Origin: Aquimarina aggregata
Lineage (GTDB): Bacteria > Bacteroidota > Bacteroidia > Flavobacteriales > Flavobacteriaceae
DNA: 64,000 nt
Assembly: GCF_001632745.1 (NCBI RefSeq)
Contig: NZ_LQRT01000001.1
Coordinates: 345,715 to 409,714, forward strand
Reading direction: 5' to 3'
Positions 15,716 to 24,608 of the stretch are shown piece by piece. The notes under the pieces were generated by a model. It saw only the letters and a list, made by a program, of their open reading frames with translations, did not search any database and was not told where the DNA came from. Numbering within the stretch: the first letter of the stretch is position 1; every line of letters starts with the position of its first letter. The position numbers and the translations under genes were made by a program.

Positions 15716-15980
15716 CCCTTTACAAAAGTGACCGAACATCTAAACTATTCTATTATTTAACATAATTAGTTTGATCATATTATCTAGTTTTTTGACCATT
15801 TATGGTAATAAAACTTTAAGTGTACTTGTCTTTATTTTTTACATTTATATTCTTCGAAAAGTGTAAGAATCAAGACTAAATCCTAGCTTTTTTGTGTTAC
15901 AATCATCATAAAAATAAAACCTCTAGTGATTATAGTTTGACTAATCTTTAATCAAGTTTTTCGGATTAAAAATTGAAAAC
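15716..15980. other. Intergenic region upstream of the fucosidase
   Basis: 265 nt of AT-rich sequence. Near 15925-15945 there is a TTATAGTTTG stretch that only approximates the TAnnTTTG element. I see no hairpin of note and no regulator site that I can defend. Confidence 0.4.
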
Positions 15981-17549
15981 ATGCAAATTATGAAAACTAA
16001 TCACATACGAGTTCTCTTTTTCTTTTTAGTGATAATTAGCACAATGGGATATGTGCATTCTCAGGAAACAAAAAAATATCAAGAAAGTTGGGAATCAGTA
16101 AATACCGTTACGGCAACTCCTAATTGGTTTCAAGATGCTAAATTTGGAATATATGCTCATTGGGGTCCTGTATCTTCGGCATTTGTTGGAGCAGATCCTA
16201 ATCAATATTACGGAGGATGGCATGGTATGTTGATGTATCAAAATGGTAAACTTACTAAAGGAGAAAAAACAAAACCTACATCAAATTATATACATCACAA
16301 AAAAAAGTATGGTGATCCAAAAAAGTATGGTTATAAGCATATTATTGAACAATTTAAACCTACCGCTTTTGATGCTAAAAAATGGGCTGATGTATTTGCA
16401 CTTTCCGGAGCAAAATTTGCCGGTCCAGTGGCGATGCATCATGATAATTTTGCAATGTGGGATAGCAAAGCCACTCGATGGAATTCTATGAATTATGGAG
16501 GAATTGATCCTTCTGCCGCTCTTAAAAAAGAAATTGAAGCTAAAGGGATGAAGTTTATGGGGTCTTTTCATCATGCTTTTACATGGAAATATTTTGCTCC
16601 AGCCCATGCTTACGGTGGAATAAAATCTGAAGATTATGACCTCTATACAGATCCACATGAATTAGATTCAGATATTCCTTCGGATCGTTTTTACAAAGAA
16701 TGGTGGGCTAAATTGAAAGAATTTATTGATGTATACCAACCTGATCTAATTTGGTTTGATTGGTGGCTCGAAAATATGACTGAAGAATCCAGACTTAAAT
16801 TTTTAGCATATTACTACAATAAAGGATTAGAATGGAATAAAGAAGTTGCGGTATGTTATAAAGAAAGTACTTTTACAGAAGAAAATGCTATTAAAGATTA
16901 TGAACGTGGGCGTCCTAATCAACCTAAAAAAGCAACTTGGCTAACCGATACTTCTCCCGGACAATGGTTTTATCGTCCAAACGCAAAGTTTAAAACTCCA
17001 AATGAACTTATAGACATTTTAGTTGATATCGTCTCAAAAAATGGTGTGATGCTCTTAAATGTACCTCCAAACCCTGATGGTTCTATACCCGAAAAAATGA
17101 GCGATTTATTAAAAGATATGGGTGCTTGGCTCGAAATAAATGGTGAGGCTATTTATAAAACACGTCCTTGGACAATCTTTGGAGAAGGCCCAACTCGTCT
17201 TTCTGAAGGGGGGCACAAAGTTGAAAAAATAAAAATCTCCTATACAAGTACAGATATTAGATTTACAAAAAGATCTGATAAAGAGATTTTTGCAATAGTA
17301 TTAGACACTCCGGAGAGCGATATTTTAATTAAATCCCTTACTACACAAATTGGATTGCTAAACTCTAAAATTGAAAAAATCCAACTACTAGGAAGTACAG
17401 AAGAAATAAAATGGGAAAGAAATGAGCAAGGTTTACTAATTAAAAAGCCCAAATCATTTCCTACATCGTATGCACATTCATTTAAAATAACTCTTGAAGG
17501 ATATACCGAAAATAATATTGGGGGTACTGTTGATGCCCATAAAGACTAA
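15981..17549 (+). CDS. GH29 alpha-L-fucosidase, exported
   Basis: 522 residues; an alternative ATG three codons later (MKTNHIRVL) is equally good. The signal peptide ends near VHSQ. The GH29 barrel is clear: NWFQDAKFGIYAHWGPVSS, GAKFAGPVAMHHDNFAMWDS, GSFHHAFTWKYF, and PDLIWFDWWLE, in which Asp260 is the likely nucleophile. GVMLLNVPPNPDGSIPEKM and the C-terminal beta domain with YKTRPWTIFGEGPT follow. It is close to full family length. The enzyme should remove alpha-linked fucose from algal or animal glycans in the periplasm. It stands alone, with no SusCD or sulfatase next to it. It is convergent with the LysR gene. Confidence 0.9.
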   Translation: MQIMKTNHIRVLFFFLVIISTMGYVHSQETKKYQESWESVNTVTATPNWFQDAKFGIYAHWGPVSSAFVGADPNQYYGGWHGMLMYQNGKLTKGEKTKPTSNYIHHKKKYGDPKKYGYKHIIEQFKPTAFDAKKWADVFALSGAKFAGPVAMHHDNFAMWDSKATRWNSMNYGGIDPSAALKKEIEAKGMKFMGSFHHAFTWKYFAPAHAYGGIKSEDYDLYTDPHELDSDIPSDRFYKEWWAKLKEFIDVYQPDLIWFDWWLENMTEESRLKFLAYYYNKGLEWNKEVAVCYKESTFTEENAIKDYERGRPNQPKKATWLTDTSPGQWFYRPNAKFKTPNELIDILVDIVSKNGVMLLNVPPNPDGSIPEKMSDLLKDMGAWLEINGEAIYKTRPWTIFGEGPTRLSEGGHKVEKIKISYTSTDIRFTKRSDKEIFAIVLDTPESDILIKSLTTQIGLLNSKIEKIQLLGSTEEIKWERNEQGLLIKKPKSFPTSYAHSFKITLEGYTENNIGGTVDAHKD

Positions 17550-17591
17550 ATATATAATTTTATAACTGACGGATTTCTAAATCATCTATTA

Positions 17592-18494
17592 TCACACTTT
17601 AAGAAGCGATTCATTAAAGTGCTTTTTTACCGCATCAACAAATGAATTCTCAATATTAGAAATTTTGTTTAAACTAGCGATGTACCAGTCTCTTTTTCCT
17701 ACATTTAAATCAAAAGGAATTATTTCTAGATTTTTATGATTTAAAAAAGGAACAACGGACCATTTTGCCATAACCGAGATCCCCAAATTTGCACTAACCA
17801 GTTCGATAATTGCCTCGGTTAATTGTGCTTTTTGAATAGTACGTACAAATCCAACATTATTATGTAGTATACTTGTAAGCACATAGTTTTTTTCTTCAGG
17901 AATATCATATAAAATTAAATCTTGATTGATCAAATCAGTTAAGTTGATTGTTTTTTGCGTACTTAGTTCATTGTCTTTAGATAAAATCACAACCATTTCA
18001 TCTGTTACCAAAGGTTCAAAATGAATTGATGGATGACTAGATTTAGTGCTTACAATAGCCAAATCAATTTTACCTTCTATTAAATATTCTAAAGGCTCTT
18101 TTGTAGCCTCTATATCAATTTTAACGTTAATCTTTGGATGTTCTTGTCTAAATTCACGAACAACATTTGGTAACCAATGATAACATGTATAGCACTCGGT
18201 AGTTAATCTAATATTTTTTTTCTTTCCCATTTTAATGGCATCCAATTCTGAATTAAGTTGATTCATCGATGCTAGCATTTTTTCTGAATTCGCAAAAAGT
18301 ACTTGACCTACTTCTGTGAGTATTAATTTTTTATTCAATCTATTAAATACTTTGAGTCCGAGTTCTTCTTCTAGTTTTTTTAACTGGTGACTTAATGCAG
18401 GTTGAGAAAGAAATAATTTATCAGCGGCTTTTGTTACAGATCCTTCTTTTACAATAACATTAACCAATTTCAAATTCCGTAAAGAAACATTCAT
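17592..18494 (-). CDS. LysR-family transcriptional regulator
   Basis: 300 residues, the normal LTTR length. The N-terminal winged helix reads NLKLVNVIVKEGSVTKAADKLFLSQPALSHQLKKLEEELG. The effector domain begins near residue 90 with KKNIRLTTECYTCYHWLPNVVREFRQEHP. That TECYTCYHWLP stretch resembles the MetR-like branch of LysR proteins, but methionine genes are absent here. It diverges from the haloalkane dehalogenase at 18676 across 181 nt that contain an LTTR-like dyad at 18504. Control of that gene and autoregulation are therefore likely, as inference. Confidence 0.9.
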   Translation of the reverse strand: MNVSLRNLKLVNVIVKEGSVTKAADKLFLSQPALSHQLKKLEEELGLKVFNRLNKKLILTEVGQVLFANSEKMLASMNQLNSELDAIKMGKKKNIRLTTECYTCYHWLPNVVREFRQEHPKINVKIDIEATKEPLEYLIEGKIDLAIVSTKSSHPSIHFEPLVTDEMVVILSKDNELSTQKTINLTDLINQDLILYDIPEEKNYVLTSILHNNVGFVRTIQKAQLTEAIIELVSANLGISVMAKWSVVPFLNHKNLEIIPFDLNVGKRDWYIASLNKISNIENSFVDAVKKHFNESLLKV

Positions 18495-18503
18495 TATTCA
18501 TAA

Positions 18504-18524
18504 ATTTTATCAATACTATAAAAT
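18504..18524. promoter_or_regulatory. LysR-type T-N11-A dyad
   Basis: ATTTTAT at 18504-18510 is inverted as ATAAAAT at 18518-18524, with 7 nt between. The inner bases give T-N11-A. It lies 10 nt upstream of the LysR start codon and in the shared control region with the dehalogenase gene. The sequence is AT-only in both arms, so chance is not excluded. Confidence 0.5.
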
Positions 18525-18675
18525 TAATTCATTTTTCTTATAAACACAATTGATTTATTTTTGAATTTTAGAAATGTTGATTAGGAAATATGAAACAAGT
18601 TCTTCTGTTTTCAAAAAAAATGAAACTACTACACTATCATCTATACTTTTTTCAATAACCACTAAAGTTTAAACT

Positions 18676-19554
18676 ATGACTCAGAAAAACCAAGAAACAA
18701 ATTCAAATTACTATGAAGTATATGGTAGTAAAATGCATGTGCTTGAATATGGAAAAGAAGAAAAAGGAAATCCAATCCTTTTTTTACATGGAAATCCATC
18801 AAACAGTTTTTTATGGAGAAATATTACACCTTATGTTCAAAAAATAGGACATCACGTTATTGTTCCCGATTTAATCGGAATGGGAAAATCAGACAAGCCT
18901 GCCATTGACTATACTTTTATGGAGCAGTATGCCTATATAGAGAATCTAATTGAGCAAATGAAGCTTAAAAACATTATTTTGGTATTGCATGATTGGGGTT
19001 CTGGACTAGGGTTTCATTATTTTGCAAATCATAAAGACAACATAAAAGCTATTGTTTTTATGGAAGGTATTATTCAGGATATTGGTACATTTTTTCCAAA
19101 AGAAAATATTGATTTTTTCAATAAACTTCGTGGTCCCGGAGGGTATAAAATGATTGCAGAGGACAATATATTCTTAAATAATGTTCTACCAACATGGGTT
19201 TCAAGAGATTTAACTCAAGAAGAACTGGATGCTTATAAAGCTCCTTTTCAAACCATAGAAAGCAGAAAACCCATCTGGAAATTTGTTTCTCAAGTACCTT
19301 TACACGGAAAACCTGAATTAACCGCTTCGATTGTAAAAAACTATAGAGAAGCTTTACAAAACTCTAAAATACCGAAGTTGTTCTTTTATGCGGAACCTGG
19401 AGCTTTTATGCCAAAATCTGTACGAGACTGGATACTTAACAATATCCCTAAACTAAAAGCAGTGAATATCGGAAAAGGAGTTCATTTTATTCAAGAAGAC
19501 AATCCAGAATTAATTGGATCGACATTAAAAGAGTGGATTACTGAATTAGATTAG
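18676..19554 (+). CDS. Haloalkane dehalogenase (subfamily II type alpha/beta hydrolase)
   Basis: 292 residues with the full HLD-II catalytic set at near-canonical positions. Asn40 is in LFLHGNPSNSFLWRN and Trp107 next to it in VLHDWGSGLGF (halide-binding pair). Asp106 is the nucleophile, Glu130 in IVFMEGI the acid, and His270 in GVHFIQEDNP the base. These match the positions I recall for DhaA of Rhodococcus (106/107/130/272, Asn41). The enzyme hydrolyses carbon-halogen bonds of small haloalkanes without cofactor. There is no signal peptide, so it is cytoplasmic. The neighbouring LysR gene is the probable regulator. Marine sources of organohalides make this plausible in nature, but the natural substrate is unknown. 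Confidence 0.9.
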   Translation: MTQKNQETNSNYYEVYGSKMHVLEYGKEEKGNPILFLHGNPSNSFLWRNITPYVQKIGHHVIVPDLIGMGKSDKPAIDYTFMEQYAYIENLIEQMKLKNIILVLHDWGSGLGFHYFANHKDNIKAIVFMEGIIQDIGTFFPKENIDFFNKLRGPGGYKMIAEDNIFLNNVLPTWVSRDLTQEELDAYKAPFQTIESRKPIWKFVSQVPLHGKPELTASIVKNYREALQNSKIPKLFFYAEPGAFMPKSVRDWILNNIPKLKAVNIGKGVHFIQEDNPELIGSTLKEWITELD

Positions 19555-19570
19555 TCTTTAAGACTAATCT
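19548..19570. terminator. Hairpin overlapping the dehalogenase stop codon
   Basis: AGATTAGTCT at 19548-19557 is a perfect inverted repeat with 19561-19570, with a TTA loop; the stop codon TAG lies inside the left arm. No T-tract follows. It may stop or protect the 3' end of the dehalogenase message. Confidence 0.45.
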
Positions 19571-19721
19571 AACACCTTATAAGCTAACCTATACAGCTCT
19601 TAATTTAGAATATGACTTACGTAAATTCTATTCTAACTTAAGGGCCGTATTTTTAATCAACTTAGTAAACTTTTCTCTTTAAAATTAGAAGTAATGTTTA
19701 GTACAAAAAACGATATTACTA

Positions 19722-22268
19722 TTATTCTTTTTGAAGATCTTGAATTTGTACCTGTAAAACTTTACTATCAATTGTATCGCAAGTTGCTTTGATATTAATC
19801 ATAGCTTCATTTAAATTAGATTGAATAATTAATAATGCCTTCCCCTTAGAAGTTGTAACACGATTGCTTTGGTGTTTTTCTAAAACTTCTCTTCCTCCAT
19901 TATCAATACCTAAAAGTTTAGCATCACCTTCGATATGAAATATTACTTCTTTCTCGTTATTCTTGATTGGGACTCCATTTTTATCTTCTAATTGGATTTG
20001 GATATGAGCTACATCATAACCATTTGCCTTTAAGTTCTCTTTATCTACCTTTATAGCAACCCGTGCTAATTCTTGAGCTGTGGTAATAGAGCTTTCTATT
20101 TTAGTCACTTTAGACTTTGCTGTTAATTTTCCTTGACGATACGGAACTAGCCATTTTAAAATATGATCATTTTGATCTTTTAGTTTTTTAGTTCCTAAAG
20201 ACGTATCATTTAAAAATAAGGTTACTTCTGGCTGATTTGTATACACTTCGACCACAATATCTTCTCCTTTTTTGTAGTTCCAATGCTCATTAACCTCATG
20301 CCATCCCCACTTTTGTCTAGCTGCCCAGTTTGGAGTTTTTTCGATTAATGTTTTCTTAGATTCTTGCCAAACATAAGGTGATTTATCTACTAACTGTGTT
20401 GTGATAAATATATGAGGATCATCAGACCATAATGATTTAAACATATGAAAGGCTGGCTTTTTAAACCCTGCAAAATCCAACAAACCACTATTAGAACCTC
20501 TGATAGGCCATTCTCTAGACTCTCCCATATAATCAATACCGGTCCATAAAAATATTCCGGCAATATACTCCTTATCCAGCACGTGTTTCCATTCGTGATA
20601 TTTTGCCCAGTTTTCTGTTCCTAAAAATACTTTTTCAGGATAATTGCGATGTACATAGTCATACACGGATTGGCGATAGCTTAATCCTACAATATCTAGC
20701 GCATCGGCATAACCAGAAAAATTACTTACTGTTGGCATTGTAAGGTTAGCAGTAATAGGACGAGTAGTATCTATTGCTTTAACAGATTTTGAAAGTCTTT
20801 TTGCTGTAGTTGCCAGAATATGTTTTCCTTTTTTTCCTTTATTAAAATTATCTTTTACTTGATCAATAGATAATGGTGGTTCATCCCAATAGTAATTAAC
20901 ATCACCAACTTTATTCTTACCCCAGTACCCAGTTGATTCACCATATCTAGGATAGGTCCATTCTATTTCATTACCAATACTCCACATAATAACAGAGGGG
21001 TGATTTCTATCTCTTAATACCATACTTTTAATATCTTGAGAAGACCATTTGCTAAAATGCTCTGTATATCCTGTTGTTAGGGGGCTAGCCTCTATCTGAT
21101 TATAATTATGGCTTTTATCCTTAGGGTTATCCCATTCATCAAAAGCTTCATCCTGAACCAAAAATCCCATTTGATCACACAAATCCAAAAATTCTGCTGA
21201 TGGTGGATTATGAGCTGTACGAATAGCATTACAACCAGCTTCTTTTAAATTTTGCAATCTACGCTTCCAAACTCCTCTAGGTACAGCACTTCCTACAAGT
21301 CCTCCGTCGTGATGTATACAAACTCCTTTGATTAATGTTTGTTTCCCATTTAAGAAAAAACCTTTATCCTTATCAAAAGAAAAAGATCGAATTCCAAAAG
21401 GAGTCTCAAAACTATCCACTACAATATTATCAATCATAATTTCTGAAACAAGTTGATACATATTTGGGTTTTCGATATCCCATAAGTAAGGAGTTTCAAT
21501 ATTTGTTTCTTGTATTTTATCTCTTGATGAATTAGGTTCTATTTTAATAGTGTCTTGAACATTCTTGATTTTAATACCATCGTGATAAACTGTAGATTTA
21601 ATAACAATTCTTTGTGTTTCTGAAGTTTGATTTGTTATTGTTGAATTAATCGCTACTACTGCCTTTTCTTTAGTAACTTTTGGGGTACTTACAAATACAC
21701 CCCATTGCGGAATGTGTGTTTTGCTTTTGGTCACAAGTTTTACGTTTCTATAAATCCCAGAGCCTGGATACCATCGGCAATCAATATAAGCAGAACGATC
21801 TACTTTAACAGAAATAAGATTAGGTTGATCGTATTTTAAATATTTTGTGAGTTCGTAAGCAAACGGTGTATATCCATAAGGATGTTTACCCAGGTAATGA
21901 CCATTAATCCATACTTCTGAGTTTGAATATACTCCATCAAATTGGATCCATGTAAGCTTATTTGCACTAGTAACAGGCATGTTGAACTTTTTACGATACC
22001 AACCTATCCCACCAGGTAAAAATCCTGTTGCTCCTGCTGTTTTTTCTTGTGTAAACTCTTGTGCTATACTCCAATCATGAGGTAATCTTACATTTTCCCA
22101 ATTTTCATCAGATAAACTTCCAATTTGTTCTTTCTTAGTATCTCCATAATGAAATTGCCAATTAAAATTAAAGTCTTCGGTAATTCTAGAAGTTTTGGAT
22201 TGATCTGATGTACATGCCAAAAGAAAAACACTAATCGCGATACTGCAAAAAAAGGATGTCGATTTCAT
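19722..22268 (-). CDS. GH2 beta-galactosidase-like lipoprotein with DUF4982 region
   Basis: I start at 22268, where MKSTSFFCSIAISVFLLAC gives a proper lipobox; the frame is open to an ATG at 22331, which adds 21 residues before the signal. Domains in order: N-terminal sugar-binding jelly roll (NFNWQFHYGD, LPHDWSI, GGIGWYRKKF), immunoglobulin-like domain, TIM barrel, a DUF4982 region (EVYTNQPEVTLFLNDTSLG) and a final Ig-like domain. Counted from 22331, the acid/base is Glu455 in WSIGNEIEW and the nucleophile Glu573 in FLGTENW. GH2 enzymes of this layout are mostly exo-beta-galactosidases; beta-glucuronidase is possible. A 38-bp palindrome lies between it and the AraC gene upstream. No other polysaccharide gene is adjacent. 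Confidence 0.88.
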   Translation of the reverse strand: MKSTSFFCSIAISVFLLACTSDQSKTSRITEDFNFNWQFHYGDTKKEQIGSLSDENWENVRLPHDWSIAQEFTQEKTAGATGFLPGGIGWYRKKFNMPVTSANKLTWIQFDGVYSNSEVWINGHYLGKHPYGYTPFAYELTKYLKYDQPNLISVKVDRSAYIDCRWYPGSGIYRNVKLVTKSKTHIPQWGVFVSTPKVTKEKAVVAINSTITNQTSETQRIVIKSTVYHDGIKIKNVQDTIKIEPNSSRDKIQETNIETPYLWDIENPNMYQLVSEIMIDNIVVDSFETPFGIRSFSFDKDKGFFLNGKQTLIKGVCIHHDGGLVGSAVPRGVWKRRLQNLKEAGCNAIRTAHNPPSAEFLDLCDQMGFLVQDEAFDEWDNPKDKSHNYNQIEASPLTTGYTEHFSKWSSQDIKSMVLRDRNHPSVIMWSIGNEIEWTYPRYGESTGYWGKNKVGDVNYYWDEPPLSIDQVKDNFNKGKKGKHILATTAKRLSKSVKAIDTTRPITANLTMPTVSNFSGYADALDIVGLSYRQSVYDYVHRNYPEKVFLGTENWAKYHEWKHVLDKEYIAGIFLWTGIDYMGESREWPIRGSNSGLLDFAGFKKPAFHMFKSLWSDDPHIFITTQLVDKSPYVWQESKKTLIEKTPNWAARQKWGWHEVNEHWNYKKGEDIVVEVYTNQPEVTLFLNDTSLGTKKLKDQNDHILKWLVPYRQGKLTAKSKVTKIESSITTAQELARVAIKVDKENLKANGYDVAHIQIQLEDKNGVPIKNNEKEVIFHIEGDAKLLGIDNGGREVLEKHQSNRVTTSKGKALLIIQSNLNEAMINIKATCDTIDSKVLQVQIQDLQKE

Positions 22269-22361
22269 TATACTAATAGGTAAGTTTATTAATGTCAACA
22301 TCTTTCTTTTAAAGATGTTTTTATTCGACAAAACTATAATGATCCTATCTTTTCATATACA

Positions 22362-22399
22362 ACGAATAGATAAAATGTTATAACATTTTATCTATTCGT
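22362..22399. repeat. 38-bp perfect palindrome between AraC and GH2 genes
   Basis: The left half ACGAATAGATAAAATGTTA is followed directly by its exact reverse complement. It starts 25 nt after the AraC stop and ends 94 nt before the GH2 start used here. It may be the terminator of the AhpD-like/DUF1348/AraC operon, although no T-tract follows on the minus strand, or an operator for the GH2 gene. Confidence 0.7.
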
Positions 22400-22423
22400 A
22401 CACTCTTATACCATTTATCATAA

Positions 22424-23308
22424 TTATTCCTCTGCATGAGCAAATCCAACAGTATCTCTATATAGTTGCGGAGATACATCTGTGTTGTTTTTAAAAAATC
22501 TGCTAAAATAATGCTCATCTTGATATCCTAATTCATAAGCTATTTCTTTAACTGTTTTACTCGTTAAATACAATTCTCTTTTTGCCTCAATAATTATTCT
22601 CTCAGAGATTAGATCAGTTAATGTTTTATTAAAGTATTTCTTAGTGATTTTTGCCAAAGATTTAGGAGAGATATTTAATAAATCAGCATAATCACTTGCA
22701 GAATGTTTCGATTTAAAATGAGCTTCTATATTGTCTTTTAAATTTTGTAAAATAAATGGATTTTGACTATCAGATTGTTCTTCCTTAAATTCTGGTATTT
22801 GCTGACTTTTGAGTCTAGAAGTTGTAATCAAAAATATTTTTAAATAAGATATTAATAGTTCATATTGTGCCAAATCCGGATTATGTAATTCGGTTTTTAA
22901 TTGGCTTACAACCATTTCTAAAGTAGTAGCAGAAACACTATCTATTGCCACAATCGGAGAGCTGTAAACTGTATTAAACAAAACTCCATTACAAGAAACC
23001 TCTTTATGATGTTTATGAATACAGAAAAAATCAGGATGAAAATTCAAGACGACTCCCTTAACCTCTTCAGCATGAATTAACATAAACGGTTGATAGGGTG
23101 CAAACGCTAATAAATCATTTTCAACAAAATCATATTCAGAAAAATCAACTTTTACTTTCCCTGTTCCTTTTTGAATCCATATTAATGAAAAATAATTTAG
23201 TCTTTGAATATGATCAAAATGACTATTATCCTGAAAATAGAAAAGTTTAAAAGCTAAATTTCCGTTTTGTTGATTAATTAATGTAAAAACATTTTCTTTA
23301 AACATCAC
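22424..23308 (-). CDS. AraC-family transcriptional regulator, paralogue of the one at 9328
   Basis: 294 residues. The cupin-like N-terminal half has FSLIWIQKGTGKVKVDFSEYDF, GVVLNFHPDFFCIHKHHKEVSC and NGVLFNTVYSSP. The C-terminal half has the paired helix-turn-helix YADLLNISPKSLAKITKKYF and VKEIAYELGYQDEHYFSRFFKNN. The sensor half resembles the other AraC protein in the window. It is the third gene of a minus-strand operon (6 nt from DUF1348) headed by a TTGTCC-type promoter at 24391, so it probably regulates its own operon. Its ligand is unknown. Confidence 0.9.
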   Translation of the reverse strand: MMFKENVFTLINQQNGNLAFKLFYFQDNSHFDHIQRLNYFSLIWIQKGTGKVKVDFSEYDFVENDLLAFAPYQPFMLIHAEEVKGVVLNFHPDFFCIHKHHKEVSCNGVLFNTVYSSPIVAIDSVSATTLEMVVSQLKTELHNPDLAQYELLISYLKIFLITTSRLKSQQIPEFKEEQSDSQNPFILQNLKDNIEAHFKSKHSASDYADLLNISPKSLAKITKKYFNKTLTDLISERIIIEAKRELYLTSKTVKEIAYELGYQDEHYFSRFFKNNTDVSPQLYRDTVGFAHAEE

Positions 23309-23314
23309 CCATTG

Positions 23315-23734
23315 TTATTTAAATTTTCTTTCATTATCACGTATCGATAAGTCGTTAATACTAGCAAATCTTTTCTTCATGAGTCCATTTTCATCAAACT
23401 CCCAGTTTTCATTGCCATATGCTCTGAACCAGTTACCCTCTTTATTTTGATATTCATATTCGAACCTAACTGCGATTCTATTTTCTGTATACCCCCAAAG
23501 TTCTTTTTTAAGTTGATAGTTTTTTTCTTTTTCCCACTTTTCAGTTAGAAAAGCGACAATTTCTTCTCTTCCGTTTATAAAATCTACGCGATTCCGCCAT
23601 TCACTATCAACAGTATATGCTTTAGAGACTTTTTCTGGGTCTTTACTATTCCAAGCATCTTCTGCTAATTGTACTTTTTGTTTGGCAGTTTCCTTGGTAA
23701 AAGGAGGCAATGGTAGTTTTTGTTCTTTACTCAT
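23315..23734 (-). CDS. DUF1348 (SnoaL/NTF2-like) protein
   Basis: 139 residues. The sequence follows the DUF1348 family closely: [55 protein letters not shown], then [16 protein letters not shown] and [18 protein letters not shown]. The fold is a small NTF2-like cone with a hydrophobic pocket. No enzymatic reaction is established. No signal peptide. It lies between the AhpD-like gene (57 nt) and the AraC gene (6 nt) and is presumably expressed with them. Such proteins often accompany stress or detoxification operons, which fits this context. Confidence 0.85.
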   Translation of the reverse strand: MSKEQKLPLPPFTKETAKQKVQLAEDAWNSKDPEKVSKAYTVDSEWRNRVDFINGREEIVAFLTEKWEKEKNYQLKKELWGYTENRIAVRFEYEYQNKEGNWFRAYGNENWEFDENGLMKKRFASINDLSIRDNERKFK

Positions 23735-23791
23735 CTCTATTTATTAATTCGATTATTAAATATAAAGTTTTAATACTAATACGTATTCATT

Positions 23792-24331
23792 TTATTCCTC
23801 TAAAGTAAGAGCCAAAGGGTAGTCCACAGCAACTTTAGTAAAATTATGCAAGTAGTTCAAAACAACTTTCTCACTTATTTGCAGCATTAAATCAATAAGA
23901 TTCTCTTTGGTGTATCCTTGTTTAAAGAACGCCTTGGTCTTGCTTTCATGTACGTTCCCTTTATTTTTTAGTATTTCTATAGTTAATTCTACTAATGTAT
24001 TTATTTTAATATCACCACTTCTTCCTTTACGGATATCAACAATTTCTTCTTCAGTAAATCCTTTAATTTTTCCCAAAACCATATGACTACTTAAACAATA
24101 GATAGAATCATTAAACTGGCTTACTACTAGATTTATAGCTTCTCTTTCCATTCCATTTAACGACGTTTCAGAATTTTGATACGTTAAAAACCTAAACAAA
24201 CCATTCTCTGAGTGCGCCAAAACTGCATGTAGATTTGGAACAAACCCCAACGTTTCTTCAAAAACTTCAAAAATAGCTTGGTTAACCGGCCCAACCTCTT
24301 CTTTCTTAGGGATATTGAATGTCTTGGTCAT
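23792..24331 (-). CDS. Carboxymuconolactone decarboxylase/AhpD-like protein with degraded CxxC
   Basis: 179 residues, all-helical. AhpD-like peroxidase-related proteins carry a CxxC motif followed by histidine. Here the segment reads SQFNDSIYCLSSHMVLG: the resolving side (Cys, then His three residues later) is kept but the first cysteine is a serine. The usual thiol-disulfide cycle should therefore not work as in AhpD, and the acidic residue before the motif is a glutamine, as in related families. The start at 24331 is 23 nt below the -7 element of a TTGTCC-type promoter. It is the first gene of the operon with DUF1348 and AraC. The function remains open. Confidence 0.8.
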   Translation of the reverse strand: MTKTFNIPKKEEVGPVNQAIFEVFEETLGFVPNLHAVLAHSENGLFRFLTYQNSETSLNGMEREAINLVVSQFNDSIYCLSSHMVLGKIKGFTEEEIVDIRKGRSGDIKINTLVELTIEILKNKGNVHESKTKAFFKQGYTKENLIDLMLQISEKVVLNYLHNFTKVAVDYPLALTLEE

Positions 24332-24353
24332 ATAATTCTCTTTAAAAACTATA

Positions 24354-24412
24354 CAAGTATACTATCATATTAATATTCGTAAAATGGACAATCATCGCAA
24401 GTTGATGGATAA
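24354..24412 (-). promoter_or_regulatory. TTGTCC-type promoter with 21-bp direct repeat, minus strand
   Basis: On the minus strand TTGTCCATTTTACG starts at 24391 and TATACTTG (-7 element, one mismatch to TAnnTTTG) starts at 24361, 30 nt downstream. A second copy, TTATCCATCAACTTGCG, starts at 24412, 21 nt upstream. The repeat pair is nearly identical to that at 26898-26919. The rest of the gap to the thiolase gene at 24609 shows a small dyad (GAGATTC/GAATCTC at 24483-24504) and no clear promoter for the plus strand. Confidence 0.65.
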
Positions 24413-24608
24413 TTTTCCCCAAAAACTGTCCTTAACTTTATATTAGGGAAAAAAGTCCATTTAATAGCGTACATTCTCCAAGGAGATTCTTAAAAATGAA
24501 TCTCAAATTTGTACTACGTTGAAATGTAAGTATCTCATATAATATCAGGACAAATCATATGAACTGAAAATGTTGTCAATAGGTAAAAACTAATTTGAAA
24601 ATCTAAGT

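Noticed and set aside
22269..22331. Longer start of the GH2 gene
   Set aside because: The 21 additional residues precede a complete lipoprotein signal; without them the signal has the usual length.
24426..24460. Two GTCC boxes on the plus strand as a further regulon promoter for the thiolase
   Set aside because: The boxes at 24426 and 24453 are 27 nt apart and no TAnnTTTG lies 30 nt downstream of either.
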